From Kaistella antarctica (GTDB lineage Bacteria > Bacteroidota > Bacteroidia > Flavobacteriales > Weeksellaceae), in contig NZ_FOIX01000001.1 in the NCBI RefSeq assembly GCF_900109615.1, positions 186,001 to 250,000 of the forward strand: DNA of 64,000 nucleotides, written 5' to 3'. Position numbers and translations under genes: made by a program. The notes beneath the pieces are model-generated. The model did not search any database and was not told where the DNA came from. It saw only the letters and a list, made by a program, of their open reading frames with translations. This document shows positions 1 through 9,115 of the stretch, piece after piece; positions within the stretch are counted from its first letter, which is position 1; every line of letters begins with the position of its first letter.

Positions 1-975
1 GATATTTTAGATAAAGCTTTAATGAGAGCTGGTCGATTTGACCGTTCGATTTATGTTGACTTACCAGAATTACACGAAAGAAGAGAAATTTTTGATGTGC
101 ATTTGGCGAAAATAAAAATGGAACCCAATATAGACCGAGAATTTTTGGCCAAACAGACTCCAGGATTTAGTGGTGCTGATATTGCAAACCTTTGTAATGA
201 AGCAGCTTTAATCGCAGCCAGAAATTCGCACGAATCAGTAACCACTCAAGATTTCTTGGATGCTGTGGATCGTATCATCGGTGGATTAGAAAAGAAAAAC
301 AAAGCTATTAAACCTTCAGAAAAAAGAAGAGTTGCGTATCACGAAGCGGGACATGCAACCATATCTTGGTTGGTAGAACACGCCGCACCATTGTTAAAAG
401 TGACAATTGTACCAAGAGGACGCTCGTTAGGAGCAGCCTGGTATCTTCCGGACGAAAGACAATTGACGACGACCGAACAAATGCTAGATGAATTGTGTGC
501 AACCTTAGGTGGTAGAGCTGCTGAACAAACCATATTTGGAAATATTTCTACGGGAGCACTTTCTGATCTTGAGAGAGTAACCAAACAAGCGCAGGCGATG
601 GTGACCATTTACGGTTTAAACGACAAAGTTGGTAACGTTTCTTACTATGACAGTACGGGTCAGTCGGAATACAGTTTCGGTAAACCTTACTCTGAGGCGA
701 CTGCGAAAATGATTGACGAAGAAATTTCAAAACTCATTGAATCACAGTACCAACGTGCTTTGCAAATTTTAGGGGATAATAAAGATAAGTTAGATGCTCT
801 TGCTGCAAAACTTTTGGAGAAAGAAGTCATCTTCCGAGAAGACCTAGAAGTGGTGTTTGGCAAAAGAGCTTGGGATCCGGAGTTGACAGAACATCCAGTT
901 TCAAGCACTCAAAAGAATAATGAGCCGACACAAGAAGCAGAAGTTATAGCGCCAGAATCTGGTACGCAACTTTAG
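1..975 (+). CDS. ftsH: ATP-dependent zinc metalloprotease FtsH, C-terminal part
   Basis: The reading frame is open from base 1, so the start lies before the window. FtsH is a membrane-anchored AAA+ protease that degrades membrane and regulatory proteins in the cytoplasm. What remains is the end of the AAA module (the MRAGRFDR second region of homology, then the lid helices with PGFSGADIANL) and the whole M41 peptidase domain. The zinc motif HEAGH is visible near base 340, and a GGRAAE...STGA...DL stretch supplies the distal zinc-ligand region. The last 35 residues are a polar tail rich in Glu, Gln and Pro, as is usual for this family. A hairpin terminator follows at once. Confidence 0.97.
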   Translation, partial: DILDKALMRAGRFDRSIYVDLPELHERREIFDVHLAKIKMEPNIDREFLAKQTPGFSGADIANLCNEAALIAARNSHESVTTQDFLDAVDRIIGGLEKKNKAIKPSEKRRVAYHEAGHATISWLVEHAAPLLKVTIVPRGRSLGAAWYLPDERQLTTTEQMLDELCATLGGRAAEQTIFGNISTGALSDLERVTKQAQAMVTIYGLNDKVGNVSYYDSTGQSEYSFGKPYSEATAKMIDEEISKLIESQYQRALQILGDNKDKLDALAAKLLEKEVIFREDLEVVFGKRAWDPELTEHPVSSTQKNNEPTQEAEVIAPESGTQL

Positions 976-983
976 TAAATTTT

Positions 984-1025
984 AATCCTGATTATTTATA
1001 TTTACGTAAATAATTAGGATTTTTG
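984..1025 (+). terminator. Rho-independent terminator after ftsH
   Basis: A 15-bp stem (984-998 with 1008-1022, one G.T pair) closes a short loop and runs into TTTT. It sits 9 bases after the ftsH stop codon. Confidence 0.75.
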
Positions 1026-1091
1026 TATTTAATTGATTGTTTAAGCAAATATTTTCTATTTTTGTATAACAATCGTATAAAGGAAAGGGAG

Positions 1092-1673
1092 TTGAGTTTA
1101 TTTAAAAAATTGGTCGGGAAATTACTAAATCAACCTGACGAAGATGAAGAACAGGATTTGATTAAACTTGGGGATCAGTTGAAAAATGCTGATCTTGATT
1201 ACAAGTTTGCCCAATTATTCACCTATTCTGGCGGATTTTTTAATTACTGTGCAGATGAAGCGGAAGCTTTGCAAACTTTAAATCATATCTTGAAAATAGA
1301 AGATGTAAAATCGATTTTCTGCTGGGATCATGATTTGAAAAACTTTTTAAATGTAGTTAAGATACCTTACACTACGGACCTGGAACTTTTTAATGATTGC
1401 GCTTTTATCACTTGCGAATACTTAATCGCTTATGATGGTCGAATCATGCTGTCTCATAACAGCATCCTCCATTATCATTCTTCTCGTTTGCCGGAGAAAA
1501 TTATTATCATGGCTAATGTTTCTCAAATCGTGACCAACTTAAATGATGCCATGAGCAAAATCAAGCGCAACGGAAACATTAGAAATCTGACCTCGATCAG
1601 TGGAAGCAATTCTAAATTAGACACTCCAAATAAGGATAACACAAAACTTTTCTTACTTTTGCTCGAAGATTAA
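1092..1673 (+). CDS. LUD-domain (LutC/YkgG-like) protein
   Basis: The protein is about 193 residues and resembles the short LUD-domain proteins that sit between ftsH and cdsA in Chryseobacterium-type genomes (family recall, not searched). LUD proteins are related to lactate-utilisation subunits, but the role of this short branch is not known to me. I chose the TTG at 1092: it gives the N-terminus (M)SLFKKLVGKLL and is preceded by a purine-rich GGAAAGGGAG ribosome-binding site. An ATG at 1023 in the same frame would add 23 unlikely residues that run back to the edge of the ftsH terminator. The body shows the conserved LFTYSGGFFNYC and HYHSSRLPEKIIIMA stretches. No signal peptide or membrane segment is seen. 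Confidence 0.7.
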   Translation: MSLFKKLVGKLLNQPDEDEEQDLIKLGDQLKNADLDYKFAQLFTYSGGFFNYCADEAEALQTLNHILKIEDVKSIFCWDHDLKNFLNVVKIPYTTDLELFNDCAFITCEYLIAYDGRIMLSHNSILHYHSSRLPEKIIIMANVSQIVTNLNDAMSKIKRNGNIRNLTSISGSNSKLDTPNKDNTKLFLLLLED

Positions 1674-1732
1674 AAATCTTGCGACAAGTAATCTAAAAGA
1701 CTCTATTTTCTTAAATATTTAATGATATAATT

Positions 1733-2608
1733 TTGGATAAAAATTTAGTGCTGCGGCTTTTCGGTGGCGTTCTATACGGTTCAGTTGTTATTCTTTGCAC
1801 CACTTCCTGGGGTAGCCAAGTCATCAATTCTATTTCACCAGGTCTCGTACAACAGCATACTCTTTACTACGGCTTAATCACCTTTTTCCTTTTCATGGGA
1901 GCATGGGAATGCGTGAAGATGATGAAGTTCGATCCCAAAGGTTGGGAAAAATGGGTCGTATTTCCTTTAATTGTTTTCGTTTTCTATCGATTTTCAAAAA
2001 GATATTTTAGTAATGGATTTTATTTCGATTTTAATATCTCCGAAATATTAGCGCTGTTGCTTATTGTAATTGCGGTCGTTACTTTATTCCGATTTTCGAA
2101 AGAACTTTACTACGACAATGGTAAATTAATATTCACCGTCATTTATACCGCACTCCCTTTTGGGTTTGCTTTAGGTTTACCTAAATTCTCAACGGCTGAC
2201 AATACTTTTACTTTAGAAGTTTTCTTCTTGTTCGTCTTAATTTGGAGCAGTGATTCTTTTGCCTACTTCACTGGGAAATTTTTCGGGAAGCATAAGATGG
2301 CACCAAAGATTTCTCCCAAAAAAACATGGGAAGGATTTGCGGGCGGCGTTTTCTTCACTATCATTCTTGGTTACTTTATCGAACTGTATTATCCCGATTT
2401 ACGGGGAAACTACATGATCGTCGGATTGTTGGTTTCGGTTTTTGGACCTTTAGGTGATTTGGTGGAGAGTCAACTGAAAAGAAATTTTGGGGTTAAAGAC
2501 TCAGGCAATGTTATTCCGGGACATGGCGGCATTTTAGATCGGCTAGATAGCTTTATTATCTGCGTGCCTGTCGTATATTTGTACTTTATTTTAGAAAAAT
2601 TAATATAA
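1733..2608 (+). CDS. cdsA: Phosphatidate cytidylyltransferase
   Basis: CdsA makes CDP-diacylglycerol from phosphatidate and CTP in the inner membrane, the entry step to phosphatidylethanolamine. About eight hydrophobic segments are visible. The C-terminus carries the family signature: SDSFAYFTGKFFGKHK, then PKKTWEG, then the CDP-alcohol type motif with KRNFGVKD and PGHGGILDRLD. The length of 291 residues is normal. The start is a TTG giving MDKNLV; the -7-like TAATTTTG overlaps it, so the GTG at 1748 is an alternative. The next gene, psd, begins 2 bases after the stop, so the two phospholipid genes form an operon. Confidence 0.93.
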   Translation: MDKNLVLRLFGGVLYGSVVILCTTSWGSQVINSISPGLVQQHTLYYGLITFFLFMGAWECVKMMKFDPKGWEKWVVFPLIVFVFYRFSKRYFSNGFYFDFNISEILALLLIVIAVVTLFRFSKELYYDNGKLIFTVIYTALPFGFALGLPKFSTADNTFTLEVFFLFVLIWSSDSFAYFTGKFFGKHKMAPKISPKKTWEGFAGGVFFTIILGYFIELYYPDLRGNYMIVGLLVSVFGPLGDLVESQLKRNFGVKDSGNVIPGHGGILDRLDSFIICVPVVYLYFILEKLI

Positions 2609-2610
2609 AC

Positions 2611-3264
2611 ATGAAGCTTCATAAAGAGTCAAAAGGAACCATTATCGTTGCAACGATTTTGTTTGCAATTATCAGTTTCGTGTCCGTTCATTTCCTAGAA
2701 ATGTGGGCGCTGCTGATCATTATTCCTTTGTTAATCATTTTCGGACTGGTATTTTGGTTTTTCCGAGTTCCTAATCGGGATATTTTAGATCATAAAGAAA
2801 ACGTAATTGCCCCGGTAGACGGTAAAGTAGTGATGATTAAAGAAGTTGATGAAGATGAATTTATTAAAGGAAAAGCCATTCAGATTTCAATTTTCATGTC
2901 TCCTTTAAATGTTCATATTTGTCGCTATCCTGTTTCTGGTAATGTGATTTATAAGAAATACCATCCAGGGAAATACTTGGTCGCTTGGCATGAAAAGTCT
3001 TCTACAGAAAACGAAAGAACCACAGTTGCAATCGATAGTTTAACGCATCATAAAGTGGTATTTCGCCAGATTGCGGGATATGTTGCCAGACGGATTGTTT
3101 TTAAATGTAATGAAGGCGATATCGCAAAAGCCGGGCACGAATTCGGTTTCATAAAATTCGGTTCACGGATGGATATTTTCTTACCTCTTGATACGGAAAT
3201 CAATTGTAAAATTGGTGATAAAACCAAAGGTGGAATTGATATTATCGCCAAAATGATTGAATAA
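2611..3264 (+). CDS. psd: Phosphatidylserine decarboxylase-family protein
   Basis: The enzyme converts phosphatidylserine to phosphatidylethanolamine and works just downstream of the CdsA product. The 217-residue length and two N-terminal membrane segments fit the short Psd class. Conserved APVDGKV, SIFMSPLNVHICRYP and YHPGKY motifs are present. Near the C-terminus KFGSRMDIFLP contains the Gly-Ser pair where these proenzymes cleave themselves to form the pyruvoyl group. It sits 2 bases after cdsA and ends before a hairpin terminator. Confidence 0.93.
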   Translation: MKLHKESKGTIIVATILFAIISFVSVHFLEMWALLIIIPLLIIFGLVFWFFRVPNRDILDHKENVIAPVDGKVVMIKEVDEDEFIKGKAIQISIFMSPLNVHICRYPVSGNVIYKKYHPGKYLVAWHEKSSTENERTTVAIDSLTHHKVVFRQIAGYVARRIVFKCNEGDIAKAGHEFGFIKFGSRMDIFLPLDTEINCKIGDKTKGGIDIIAKMIE

Positions 3265-3287
3265 TTACGAAAGAATCATCATATTTT

Positions 3288-3320
3288 AATCCCGAGATTT
3301 TTAATTCCGGGATTTTTTTT
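3288..3320 (+). terminator. Terminator of the cdsA-psd operon
   Basis: AATCCCG at 3288-3294 pairs with CGGGATT at 3308-3314 and is followed by a run of T. It lies 24 bases after psd. Confidence 0.7.
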
Positions 3321-3352
3321 ATATTTTTAAAGTCAATCCTAAATTTCCCTAC

Positions 3353-3901
3353 ATGAAATCCCTACTAATATTCTTTTCCAGTATCCTTTTAATCCTAACT
3401 TCTTGCACGCAAACTGAAAACACCGACGTGCTGAAAGAAAGGGAAACTGCGCTTTTGACCAAGGAAAGAGCGTTTGCCGAAAAAGAACTTGAATTCGAAT
3501 CTCTGAAAGCGATGCGAGATAGTTTAGAACTTCCGACAGATACCGTTATCGCGCTGAAAATACCCGAAAACATTATCGGAAAATGGACGGGGAAAATGAT
3601 TTGTACAGAGTCAAATTGCTCCGAGCATGTTATTGGCGATTTAAGAAATGATAGCTGGGAATTCTTTGATGACCAAGTTAGAATTACTAATAAAAGCGGC
3701 AGCGAAAAAATTTACTTTGCGAAAGTCAGCGATTCAGAAATTAAACTAACCTCAGAAAACAGCTCGCCCTCGACTACTCAGTCGATCATAACGCTGCAAC
3801 TTACAGAAGAGAACAAAGGCAGAATCAAAGGTAGCCGTGAATTTACGGGCAACAATTGTCTATCGAAATTCTCGGTAGATTTAGAAAAAATCAAAAACTA
3901 A
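3353..3901 (+). CDS. Hypothetical lipoprotein with N-terminal coiled coil
   Basis: The 182-residue protein begins with a lipoprotein signal peptide (lipobox LTSC, Cys at about residue 18). It continues with a charged heptad-like stretch of Glu, Lys and Leu (residues 25-55) that should form a short coiled coil. The second half (residues 70-182) starts at IIGKWTGKM and looks like a small beta-rich lipocalin-type fold, with two Cys in ICTESNC and one near the end. I do not recognise a family. It ends 3 bases before the antiporter gene and is probably co-transcribed with it. Confidence 0.7.
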   Translation: MKSLLIFFSSILLILTSCTQTENTDVLKERETALLTKERAFAEKELEFESLKAMRDSLELPTDTVIALKIPENIIGKWTGKMICTESNCSEHVIGDLRNDSWEFFDDQVRITNKSGSEKIYFAKVSDSEIKLTSENSSPSTTQSIITLQLTEENKGRIKGSREFTGNNCLSKFSVDLEKIKN

Positions 3902-3904
3902 ATT

Positions 3905-6034
3905 ATGCTCACGCTATTAAAAGTGTCACAGTTCGATCTTCCCCTAGAAGATCCGGTTCTTAAGTTTTTGGTCGTTTTAATTATCATTCTTTCTGCACCT
4001 TTATTACTCAACAAAATTAAGGTTCCACACCTCTTGGGTTTAATTATCGCTGGAGCAGTTGTTGGTCCAAACGGTTTCAACATTCTCACGCGAGACAGCA
4101 GTATTGTGGTCACAGGCACCACAGGGTTACTCTATATTATGTTCCTTGCCGGTCTGGAGATTGATCTGGCTGAGTTCAAAAAAAACAAATATAAAAGTCT
4201 GGGCTTTGGCGCATATACGTTCGTTATTCCCTTCATATTTGGGATTGCCGCGGCGCATTTTGTTTTAGAATATAACTGGCTGACCTCTTTCTTATTTGCC
4301 AGTATATTTTCGTCACATACTTTAATATCTTATCCTTTAGTTAGCAAATTAGGAGTCGTAAAAAACCGGGCGGTTAATGTAACGGTTGGTGGAACGGTAA
4401 TTACCGATATTCTTGCCTTGTTAGTCTTAGCAATCGTTGTTGGTATGACAACAGGAGAAGTCAATGCAGCTTTCTGGACCCAGCTTTCCGTCGGCATCAT
4501 CGTTTTTGCGGCTATTGTGTTAATTGGATTTCCAATTGTCGGCAGATGGTTTTTCAAAAAAGTAAGCGATAAAATTTCTCAGTACATCTTTGTTCTGGTG
4601 ATGATTTATCTCGCCGCACTTCTGGCAGAGTTGGCCGGGATTGAAGCGATTATCGGAGCGTTTCTCGCCGGACTGGCTTTAAATAAATTAATTCCGCGCA
4701 CTTCTTCTTTAATGAATCGCGTAGAGTTTGTCGGGAATGCGATTTTCATCCCTTTCTTCCTGATCAGTGTCGGAATGTTGATTGACGTTACCGTATTTTT
4801 TAAAGATTTTGATACCATCAAAGTGGCCTTAATCATGATTACGATTTCGATTGGTGGAAAATATCTAGCCTCAGTCGCAACTCAGAAAACATTTAAATAT
4901 ACCAAGCCAGAAGGCGGAATTATTTTCGGATTAAGTTCAGCTTCTGCAGCGGCGACTTTAGCAACAGTAACTGTGGGTTATAACATCATTATTGGCGAGA
5001 CGGATTTAGGGGAACCGATCAGGTTATTAGATGAAAGCGTTCTAAACGGAAGTATTCTGCTGATTCTTATTTCTTGTACCATCTCCTCTTTTGTGACACA
5101 GAAGAACGCAGAATTATTGGTGAAAGCTGATAATGAAAACACTATTTCGGACAGTAACCCCGAAAAAGAAAATATCTTATTAGCAGTAAATCATGTCAAG
5201 ACGGTTGATCCAATGACCAATCTAGCGTTATTAATTAAATCTAAAAATACCACCGAAAATCTTTTCGCGGTAAATATTATCAATGAAGAAAAAAACGATT
5301 CTTCAAAGAAAAATGCGGAGACTTTATTAGACCAAGTTGTTGAGATTGGGGCCTCGGCTGATGTCAAAATAACACCCGTAACTCGTTACGACACCGACAT
5401 CATTGAAGGAATAAACAATGTCATTAAAGAATATGCGATCACTGATCTCATGATCGGTATTGATGAAGAGAAAAGATTCTCACCTAATTTTATCTATAAC
5501 TTATACAGCGGCTATCTGAATAACAACGCGGCAAATATCTTGGTCTATCACGCAGTTCAACCAGCTTCTACGGTTCAGAAATATTTAGTTATTCTTCCGA
5601 CAAATGCCGAAAAAGAACCACGGTTTTTCCATTCGTTATTAAAGGTGTGGAATATGGCTCGAAATTCTGGTTCTAAAATAGAATTCTACGGAAGTGATGC
5701 TACAATTGCAATGATTGAGAGCATCCGCAAAAAAGTAAATATCGACGCCAGTTTTATTATTTTCAATAACTGGAGTGAGCTTAAGAAAGTCTTTAGTAAA
5801 ATGAAAGATAACGACGCGTTAATCCTTTTCATGGCAAGTCGCTCAATGATTTCCTATTTGCCACAAATGCAGAATGTTCCCGATTATCTAAATGAACATT
5901 TCAAAGAGAAAAATTTCTTGCTGCTCTTCCCAGCACATCAAGATCAAGTAGAATATAGAAAAGACACCCGCGACATTGGTAACGCAAGAGATTTCGTGGA
6001 AATTGGTAAAATAGTGGGGAAATTATTTAAATAA
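3905..6034 (+). CDS. CPA2-family cation:proton antiporter with C-terminal Usp-like domain
   Basis: This 709-residue protein exchanges a monovalent cation for protons across the inner membrane. Residues 1-400 hold 12 or 13 hydrophobic segments with the Kef/NapA-type pattern PHLLGLIIAGAVVGP and FLAGLEIDL near the start, and EAIIGAFLAGLALN in the middle. Residues 430-709 are soluble and resemble a universal-stress-protein-like domain instead of the Trk-N domain of KefB/C. Such proteins are common in Bacteroidota. Whether the ion is Na+ or K+ cannot be read from the sequence. Confidence 0.88.
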   Translation: MLTLLKVSQFDLPLEDPVLKFLVVLIIILSAPLLLNKIKVPHLLGLIIAGAVVGPNGFNILTRDSSIVVTGTTGLLYIMFLAGLEIDLAEFKKNKYKSLGFGAYTFVIPFIFGIAAAHFVLEYNWLTSFLFASIFSSHTLISYPLVSKLGVVKNRAVNVTVGGTVITDILALLVLAIVVGMTTGEVNAAFWTQLSVGIIVFAAIVLIGFPIVGRWFFKKVSDKISQYIFVLVMIYLAALLAELAGIEAIIGAFLAGLALNKLIPRTSSLMNRVEFVGNAIFIPFFLISVGMLIDVTVFFKDFDTIKVALIMITISIGGKYLASVATQKTFKYTKPEGGIIFGLSSASAAATLATVTVGYNIIIGETDLGEPIRLLDESVLNGSILLILISCTISSFVTQKNAELLVKADNENTISDSNPEKENILLAVNHVKTVDPMTNLALLIKSKNTTENLFAVNIINEEKNDSSKKNAETLLDQVVEIGASADVKITPVTRYDTDIIEGINNVIKEYAITDLMIGIDEEKRFSPNFIYNLYSGYLNNNAANILVYHAVQPASTVQKYLVILPTNAEKEPRFFHSLLKVWNMARNSGSKIEFYGSDATIAMIESIRKKVNIDASFIIFNNWSELKKVFSKMKDNDALILFMASRSMISYLPQMQNVPDYLNEHFKEKNFLLLFPAHQDQVEYRKDTRDIGNARDFVEIGKIVGKLFK

Positions 6035-6035
6035 G

Positions 6036-6077
6036 AGGATATTTATTTCGAAATAAAATCATCGAAATAAATATCCT
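6036..6077. terminator. Bidirectional terminator
   Basis: A perfect 15-bp stem (6036-6050 with 6063-6077) with a 12-base AT loop lies exactly between the ends of two convergent genes. Its A/T-rich arms can serve both directions. Confidence 0.75.
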
Positions 6078-6084
6078 TTAAATT

Positions 6085-6351
6085 CTAAAACTTGTAAACT
6101 GTTTTCTTGGGTATCGTGGTTGGACGAACATTACCCCGTAAAGGAGTTAGCAGATCCATTAGACCATTCATCTTTATTTCGTAGATGGTTGAGAGTTGCA
6201 TGCCTAATTTGCCTGGAGGCATACCCTGACGCTGAAACCACTCCAGATAAGTAATCGGTAAATCTACGACAAGTGTGCCTTTGTATTTGCCAAAAGGCAT
6301 TTCGGTTTTACAGATTTCTTCTAATATTTCAGGACGAAGTTCAGGAATCAT
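6085..6351 (-). CDS. DUF3820 family protein
   Basis: The 88-residue protein has the DUF3820 core MPFGKYKGTLVVDLPITYLEWF, a short family once annotated as a putative quorum-sensing-regulated virulence factor. That name is not a proven function. It has no signal peptide or membrane segment. It starts 25 bases after the stop codon of the permease upstream on the same strand, so the two are probably co-transcribed. Confidence 0.8.
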   Translation of the reverse strand: MIPELRPEILEEICKTEMPFGKYKGTLVVDLPITYLEWFQRQGMPPGKLGMQLSTIYEIKMNGLMDLLTPLRGNVRPTTIPKKTVYKF

Positions 6352-6376
6352 TGTATGTTATATTTTATGGAAATCT

Positions 6377-7459
6377 TTAGATACTTAAATCAATTTTTTG
6401 TTCAATCTCTTTGGGTTCAGGCATGATGATCTCGCGGTCGTCCTCAAAAAATTCATCCCGATAAACCTGGATTAGCATAATTGTAATTGAAATTAAAATC
6501 GGCCCAAAAATTAAACCCATAAAGCCAAAAAGATTAATCCCCATAATAATTCCGAAAACGGTGTTAAGCGGATGGATGTTCTCCAGTTTCTTCAATAAAG
6601 TAAAACGCAGCAGATTATCAGTTAATCCAACGACCACGACACAATAAGTTGCCAACCCTAAACCTGGTCCCACATTTCCTTCTGCGATCATAAAAATACA
6701 AACAGGAATGTAAATGATTGCCGCGCCCACAATAGGAAGCATCGATCCCACGCAGGTTAAAGCAAATAATAAGATTGCACTTGGCGCCCCAAATATTAAA
6801 TATCCAATCAAGGCAATTACACCTTGACCAATCGCAACAACTGGAATTCCGATTGCGTTTGCCATAACCATCTTGCGAATTTTTTCACCTAGTAAATTGA
6901 CATTTGCTTTTTTCAAAGGTGCCGAACTTTGCATCAATCGCTCAAAAAATCTCGGCTTTTCCAGCATGAAATACAAGATGAAATACATTGAAGCCACGAC
7001 CGTTAGAGTATTGAACGTCCCGCTGAGCGCAGAAGTAGAAAACTTACCGACATTATCTTTCAGCTTGGTCAAATTATCTTTGCTTAAAATATCAATATTG
7101 GTTTTAGTATAAATATAATCGTGAATCTTGTCGATGAACACATTAAACTTCTGCATATACGCAGAGGCGTTACCCAATTTCTCAATAAGTAAATCAACGA
7201 TAAAATAAATCGGTAAAATCAACACAATCAAAGTCCCGAAAATAATGACCAAGGAAGCAACCCAAGGTTTCCAATGCTTTTGTTCCTGTAAATAAAGATT
7301 GTATTTTCTGGTAATCACGTAGAGCGTAATGGCACCCAGAAGCGCCGGCACAAAAAGTGACAAATGATATCCTACCAAAGAGGCAAGGATAATAATCAGG
7401 AGCAGCAAAAATACCTGCTTGATTTTCACTTCACTGACTTGATGTTTTTTATTTGGCAT
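6377..7459 (-). CDS. AI-2E family transporter (PerM/UPF0118)
   Basis: The 360-residue inner-membrane protein has two N-terminal hydrophobic segments, a soluble helical insert (about residues 80-140), and five or six further segments ending in a polar tail. This is the layout of the AI-2 exporter/PerM family. GLIFGPILISITIML near the end matches the conserved family motif. Members transport AI-2, Na+/H+ or are uncharacterised, so the substrate is left open. A promoter-like box lies 42 bases upstream. Confidence 0.88.
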   Translation of the reverse strand: MPNKKHQVSEVKIKQVFLLLLIIILASLVGYHLSLFVPALLGAITLYVITRKYNLYLQEQKHWKPWVASLVIIFGTLIVLILPIYFIVDLLIEKLGNASAYMQKFNVFIDKIHDYIYTKTNIDILSKDNLTKLKDNVGKFSTSALSGTFNTLTVVASMYFILYFMLEKPRFFERLMQSSAPLKKANVNLLGEKIRKMVMANAIGIPVVAIGQGVIALIGYLIFGAPSAILLFALTCVGSMLPIVGAAIIYIPVCIFMIAEGNVGPGLGLATYCVVVVGLTDNLLRFTLLKKLENIHPLNTVFGIIMGINLFGFMGLIFGPILISITIMLIQVYRDEFFEDDREIIMPEPKEIEQKIDLSI

Positions 7460-7501
7460 AACTCATTATTAAAAAAAGCAACAGTATAAAACCATTGCTT
7501 T

Positions 7502-7509
7502 CAAATGTA
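7502..7509 (-). promoter_or_regulatory. TAnnTTTG box for the AI-2E transporter gene
   Basis: On the minus strand it reads TACATTTG, an exact match to the Bacteroidota -7 consensus, about 40 bases before the start codon. Confidence 0.5.
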
Positions 7510-7539
7510 CAGATATTCTTGAAAATATCAGCGTTTAAT

Positions 7540-8268
7540 TTAATTTTTAGGAATGATTGCGCGCGGTCTTCCACAGTAGGCGCAATAAGCAGAATACATA
7601 ACGACAAAGTAAAAGCAGAAAGTAAATATAATTCCGATTCCGCATAAAAACACACCTGCAATACTAATTAAGAATCCAAGTAATGCGGTCCCTAAAAAGG
7701 TTCCATAATTATCTTTAGCAATAGAAAATGACTTGCTTAAAGCCTCCGAAAAACTTGCGTTCTCAAATAGTAAAATTGGATAACCCAGCAATAACAGAGG
7801 AATCACAAAAAACACTGGCAATACGCACAAGGCTGCCGAGATCGTAATAATAACACTTGATATTAAAGCGTAAATGATAATATTTACAAAATTTTGTTTA
7901 AATCCAATAAAGAGGTCTGAAAAACTTATTTTCTCCTGGAGATTATATTTGTTGGCGATGTAGATAATCCCAACATAAATCGGTGTCAATAATAAACTTA
8001 CTAATCCTGAAAGTCCGGCATAGAAAATAAATCCAGGAACTTGCCATAAGCCTGGGAAAGTGTTGCCACCATCTTTCATCTCTTCCATCAGATCTGCCGA
8101 ATTGAAACCTGAAATCGGTTGCACTACGAGCGATACTAAAGACGTAATTAATACTGCTGCAATCCCATACAGGAAAACTCCCTTGTAAATTTCAAAAGCG
8201 TGAGCGATAATTGCTCCCGCAGACTTTTCTGGTCCGAGTGGTTGATCAAATTCTTCAAAAGTATCCAT
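7540..8268 (-). CDS. Hypothetical polytopic membrane protein (paralogue 1)
   Basis: The 242-residue protein has a soluble N-terminus (MDTFEEFDQPLG), then five or six hydrophobic segments. An internal pattern of YNLQEKISFSDLFIGFK is followed by long hydrophobic stretches and the polar tail CGRPRAIIPKN. The protein encoded just upstream has the same plan (helices around LDLNEKVTMNDLFAGYLG), so the two are tandem paralogues. Similar proteins are often annotated as beta-carotene monooxygenase in Chryseobacterium genomes, which I do not think is supported. Function unknown. Confidence 0.75.
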   Translation of the reverse strand: MDTFEEFDQPLGPEKSAGAIIAHAFEIYKGVFLYGIAAVLITSLVSLVVQPISGFNSADLMEEMKDGGNTFPGLWQVPGFIFYAGLSGLVSLLLTPIYVGIIYIANKYNLQEKISFSDLFIGFKQNFVNIIIYALISSVIITISAALCVLPVFFVIPLLLLGYPILLFENASFSEALSKSFSIAKDNYGTFLGTALLGFLISIAGVFLCGIGIIFTFCFYFVVMYSAYCAYCGRPRAIIPKN

Positions 8269-8288
8269 AGTTTAATTTTTAATGTTTT

Positions 8289-8296
8289 CAAATTTA
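8289..8296 (-). promoter_or_regulatory. TAnnTTTG box
   Basis: Minus-strand TAAATTTG, 20 bases upstream of the 8268 start codon. Confidence 0.5.
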
Positions 8297-8336
8297 TCAT
8301 TAAAAATTAAGATATTCAAAATTATAAGTTGAATTT

Positions 8337-9059
8337 TTAATCATTTTCTTTAAAATTATGCTGATATAATGTATAAATCATCGCATGCCAAAAAGGAAAA
8401 GTAAATAGAAATCCAACCCCAAAAAGTAAAAGCCCAGATAAACTGAAAAGCGTTGCTACGAGAACTGAAAGAACAATCGTTGAAAAGTCCTGCTTCAGAC
8501 CTTTCACGGTTAGCTTTATTCCTTCAATGGTGTTGACATTCATAAAGAACATCAGTGGGACGGAAAACAAGGTAAGAATGATCCAGACTACGCCGAGTAA
8601 TAACAAGGAGTTGGCGTAAGAAAATATAATCATCCAAAAAAGGTAGAAGCCGAAAAACTTGAAGAAATCAAACCCAAGATAACCTGCGAATAAATCATTC
8701 ATGGTTACTTTCTCGTTGAGATCTAACTTTCTATAAATTTTATAAAAGCCAACATTCAACGGATTTAAGAAGGCAAACAAAAAGAAAATGCCAAGCAGAA
8801 AACTTTGGGTCTGCGGCAATAGAGCAACCTCTTCCATCTTTTTATTAAATGCTGGGAAGTCAGTTTTGAGCAGCTCGCTGTGCTGACTCATTTCATCCCA
8901 CAAGCCAAAATATTTGAAGAGATAGAAATATCCAAGAAAAAACAGTGAAAAATATAATAAACTGAAAGCGACCTGATAAAATAAAGTTCTATTCCAATAA
9001 GAAAATGCAGTTTTTAAAATCTCCTGCATGCCAACCTTTTGAGGGTAATTTTTTTCCAT
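8337..9059 (-). CDS. Hypothetical polytopic membrane protein (paralogue 2)
   Basis: The 240-residue protein has about six hydrophobic segments and the same ordering of segments as its downstream neighbour. Both share a conserved central LNEK.(S/T)..DLF.G motif and a C-terminal GVGFLFTFPF block, so they are likely a tandem duplication. The start is fixed by a TATTTTTG box that ends only 4 bases before the ATG, so the transcript may be leaderless. Function unknown. Confidence 0.75.
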   Translation of the reverse strand: MEKNYPQKVGMQEILKTAFSYWNRTLFYQVAFSLLYFSLFFLGYFYLFKYFGLWDEMSQHSELLKTDFPAFNKKMEEVALLPQTQSFLLGIFFLFAFLNPLNVGFYKIYRKLDLNEKVTMNDLFAGYLGFDFFKFFGFYLFWMIIFSYANSLLLLGVVWIILTLFSVPLMFFMNVNTIEGIKLTVKGLKQDFSTIVLSVLVATLFSLSGLLLFGVGFLFTFPFWHAMIYTLYQHNFKEND

Positions 9060-9063
9060 GCTG

Positions 9064-9071
9064 CAAAAATA
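9064..9071 (-). promoter_or_regulatory. TAnnTTTG box, 4 bases before the ATG at 9059
   Basis: Minus-strand TATTTTTG. It is back to back with the pabB box at 9104. The very short distance to the start codon suggests a leaderless mRNA. Confidence 0.55.
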
Positions 9072-9103
9072 GGTAAAACCTAAAGATTAACTCCTAAAAA
9101 GAG

Positions 9104-9111
9104 TATTTTTG
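9104..9111 (+). promoter_or_regulatory. TAnnTTTG box for pabB
   Basis: TATTTTTG on the plus strand, 4 bases before ATG 9116. An in-frame ATG at 9149 would instead give a 33-base longer leader. Confidence 0.55.
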
Positions 9112-9115
9112 CCCA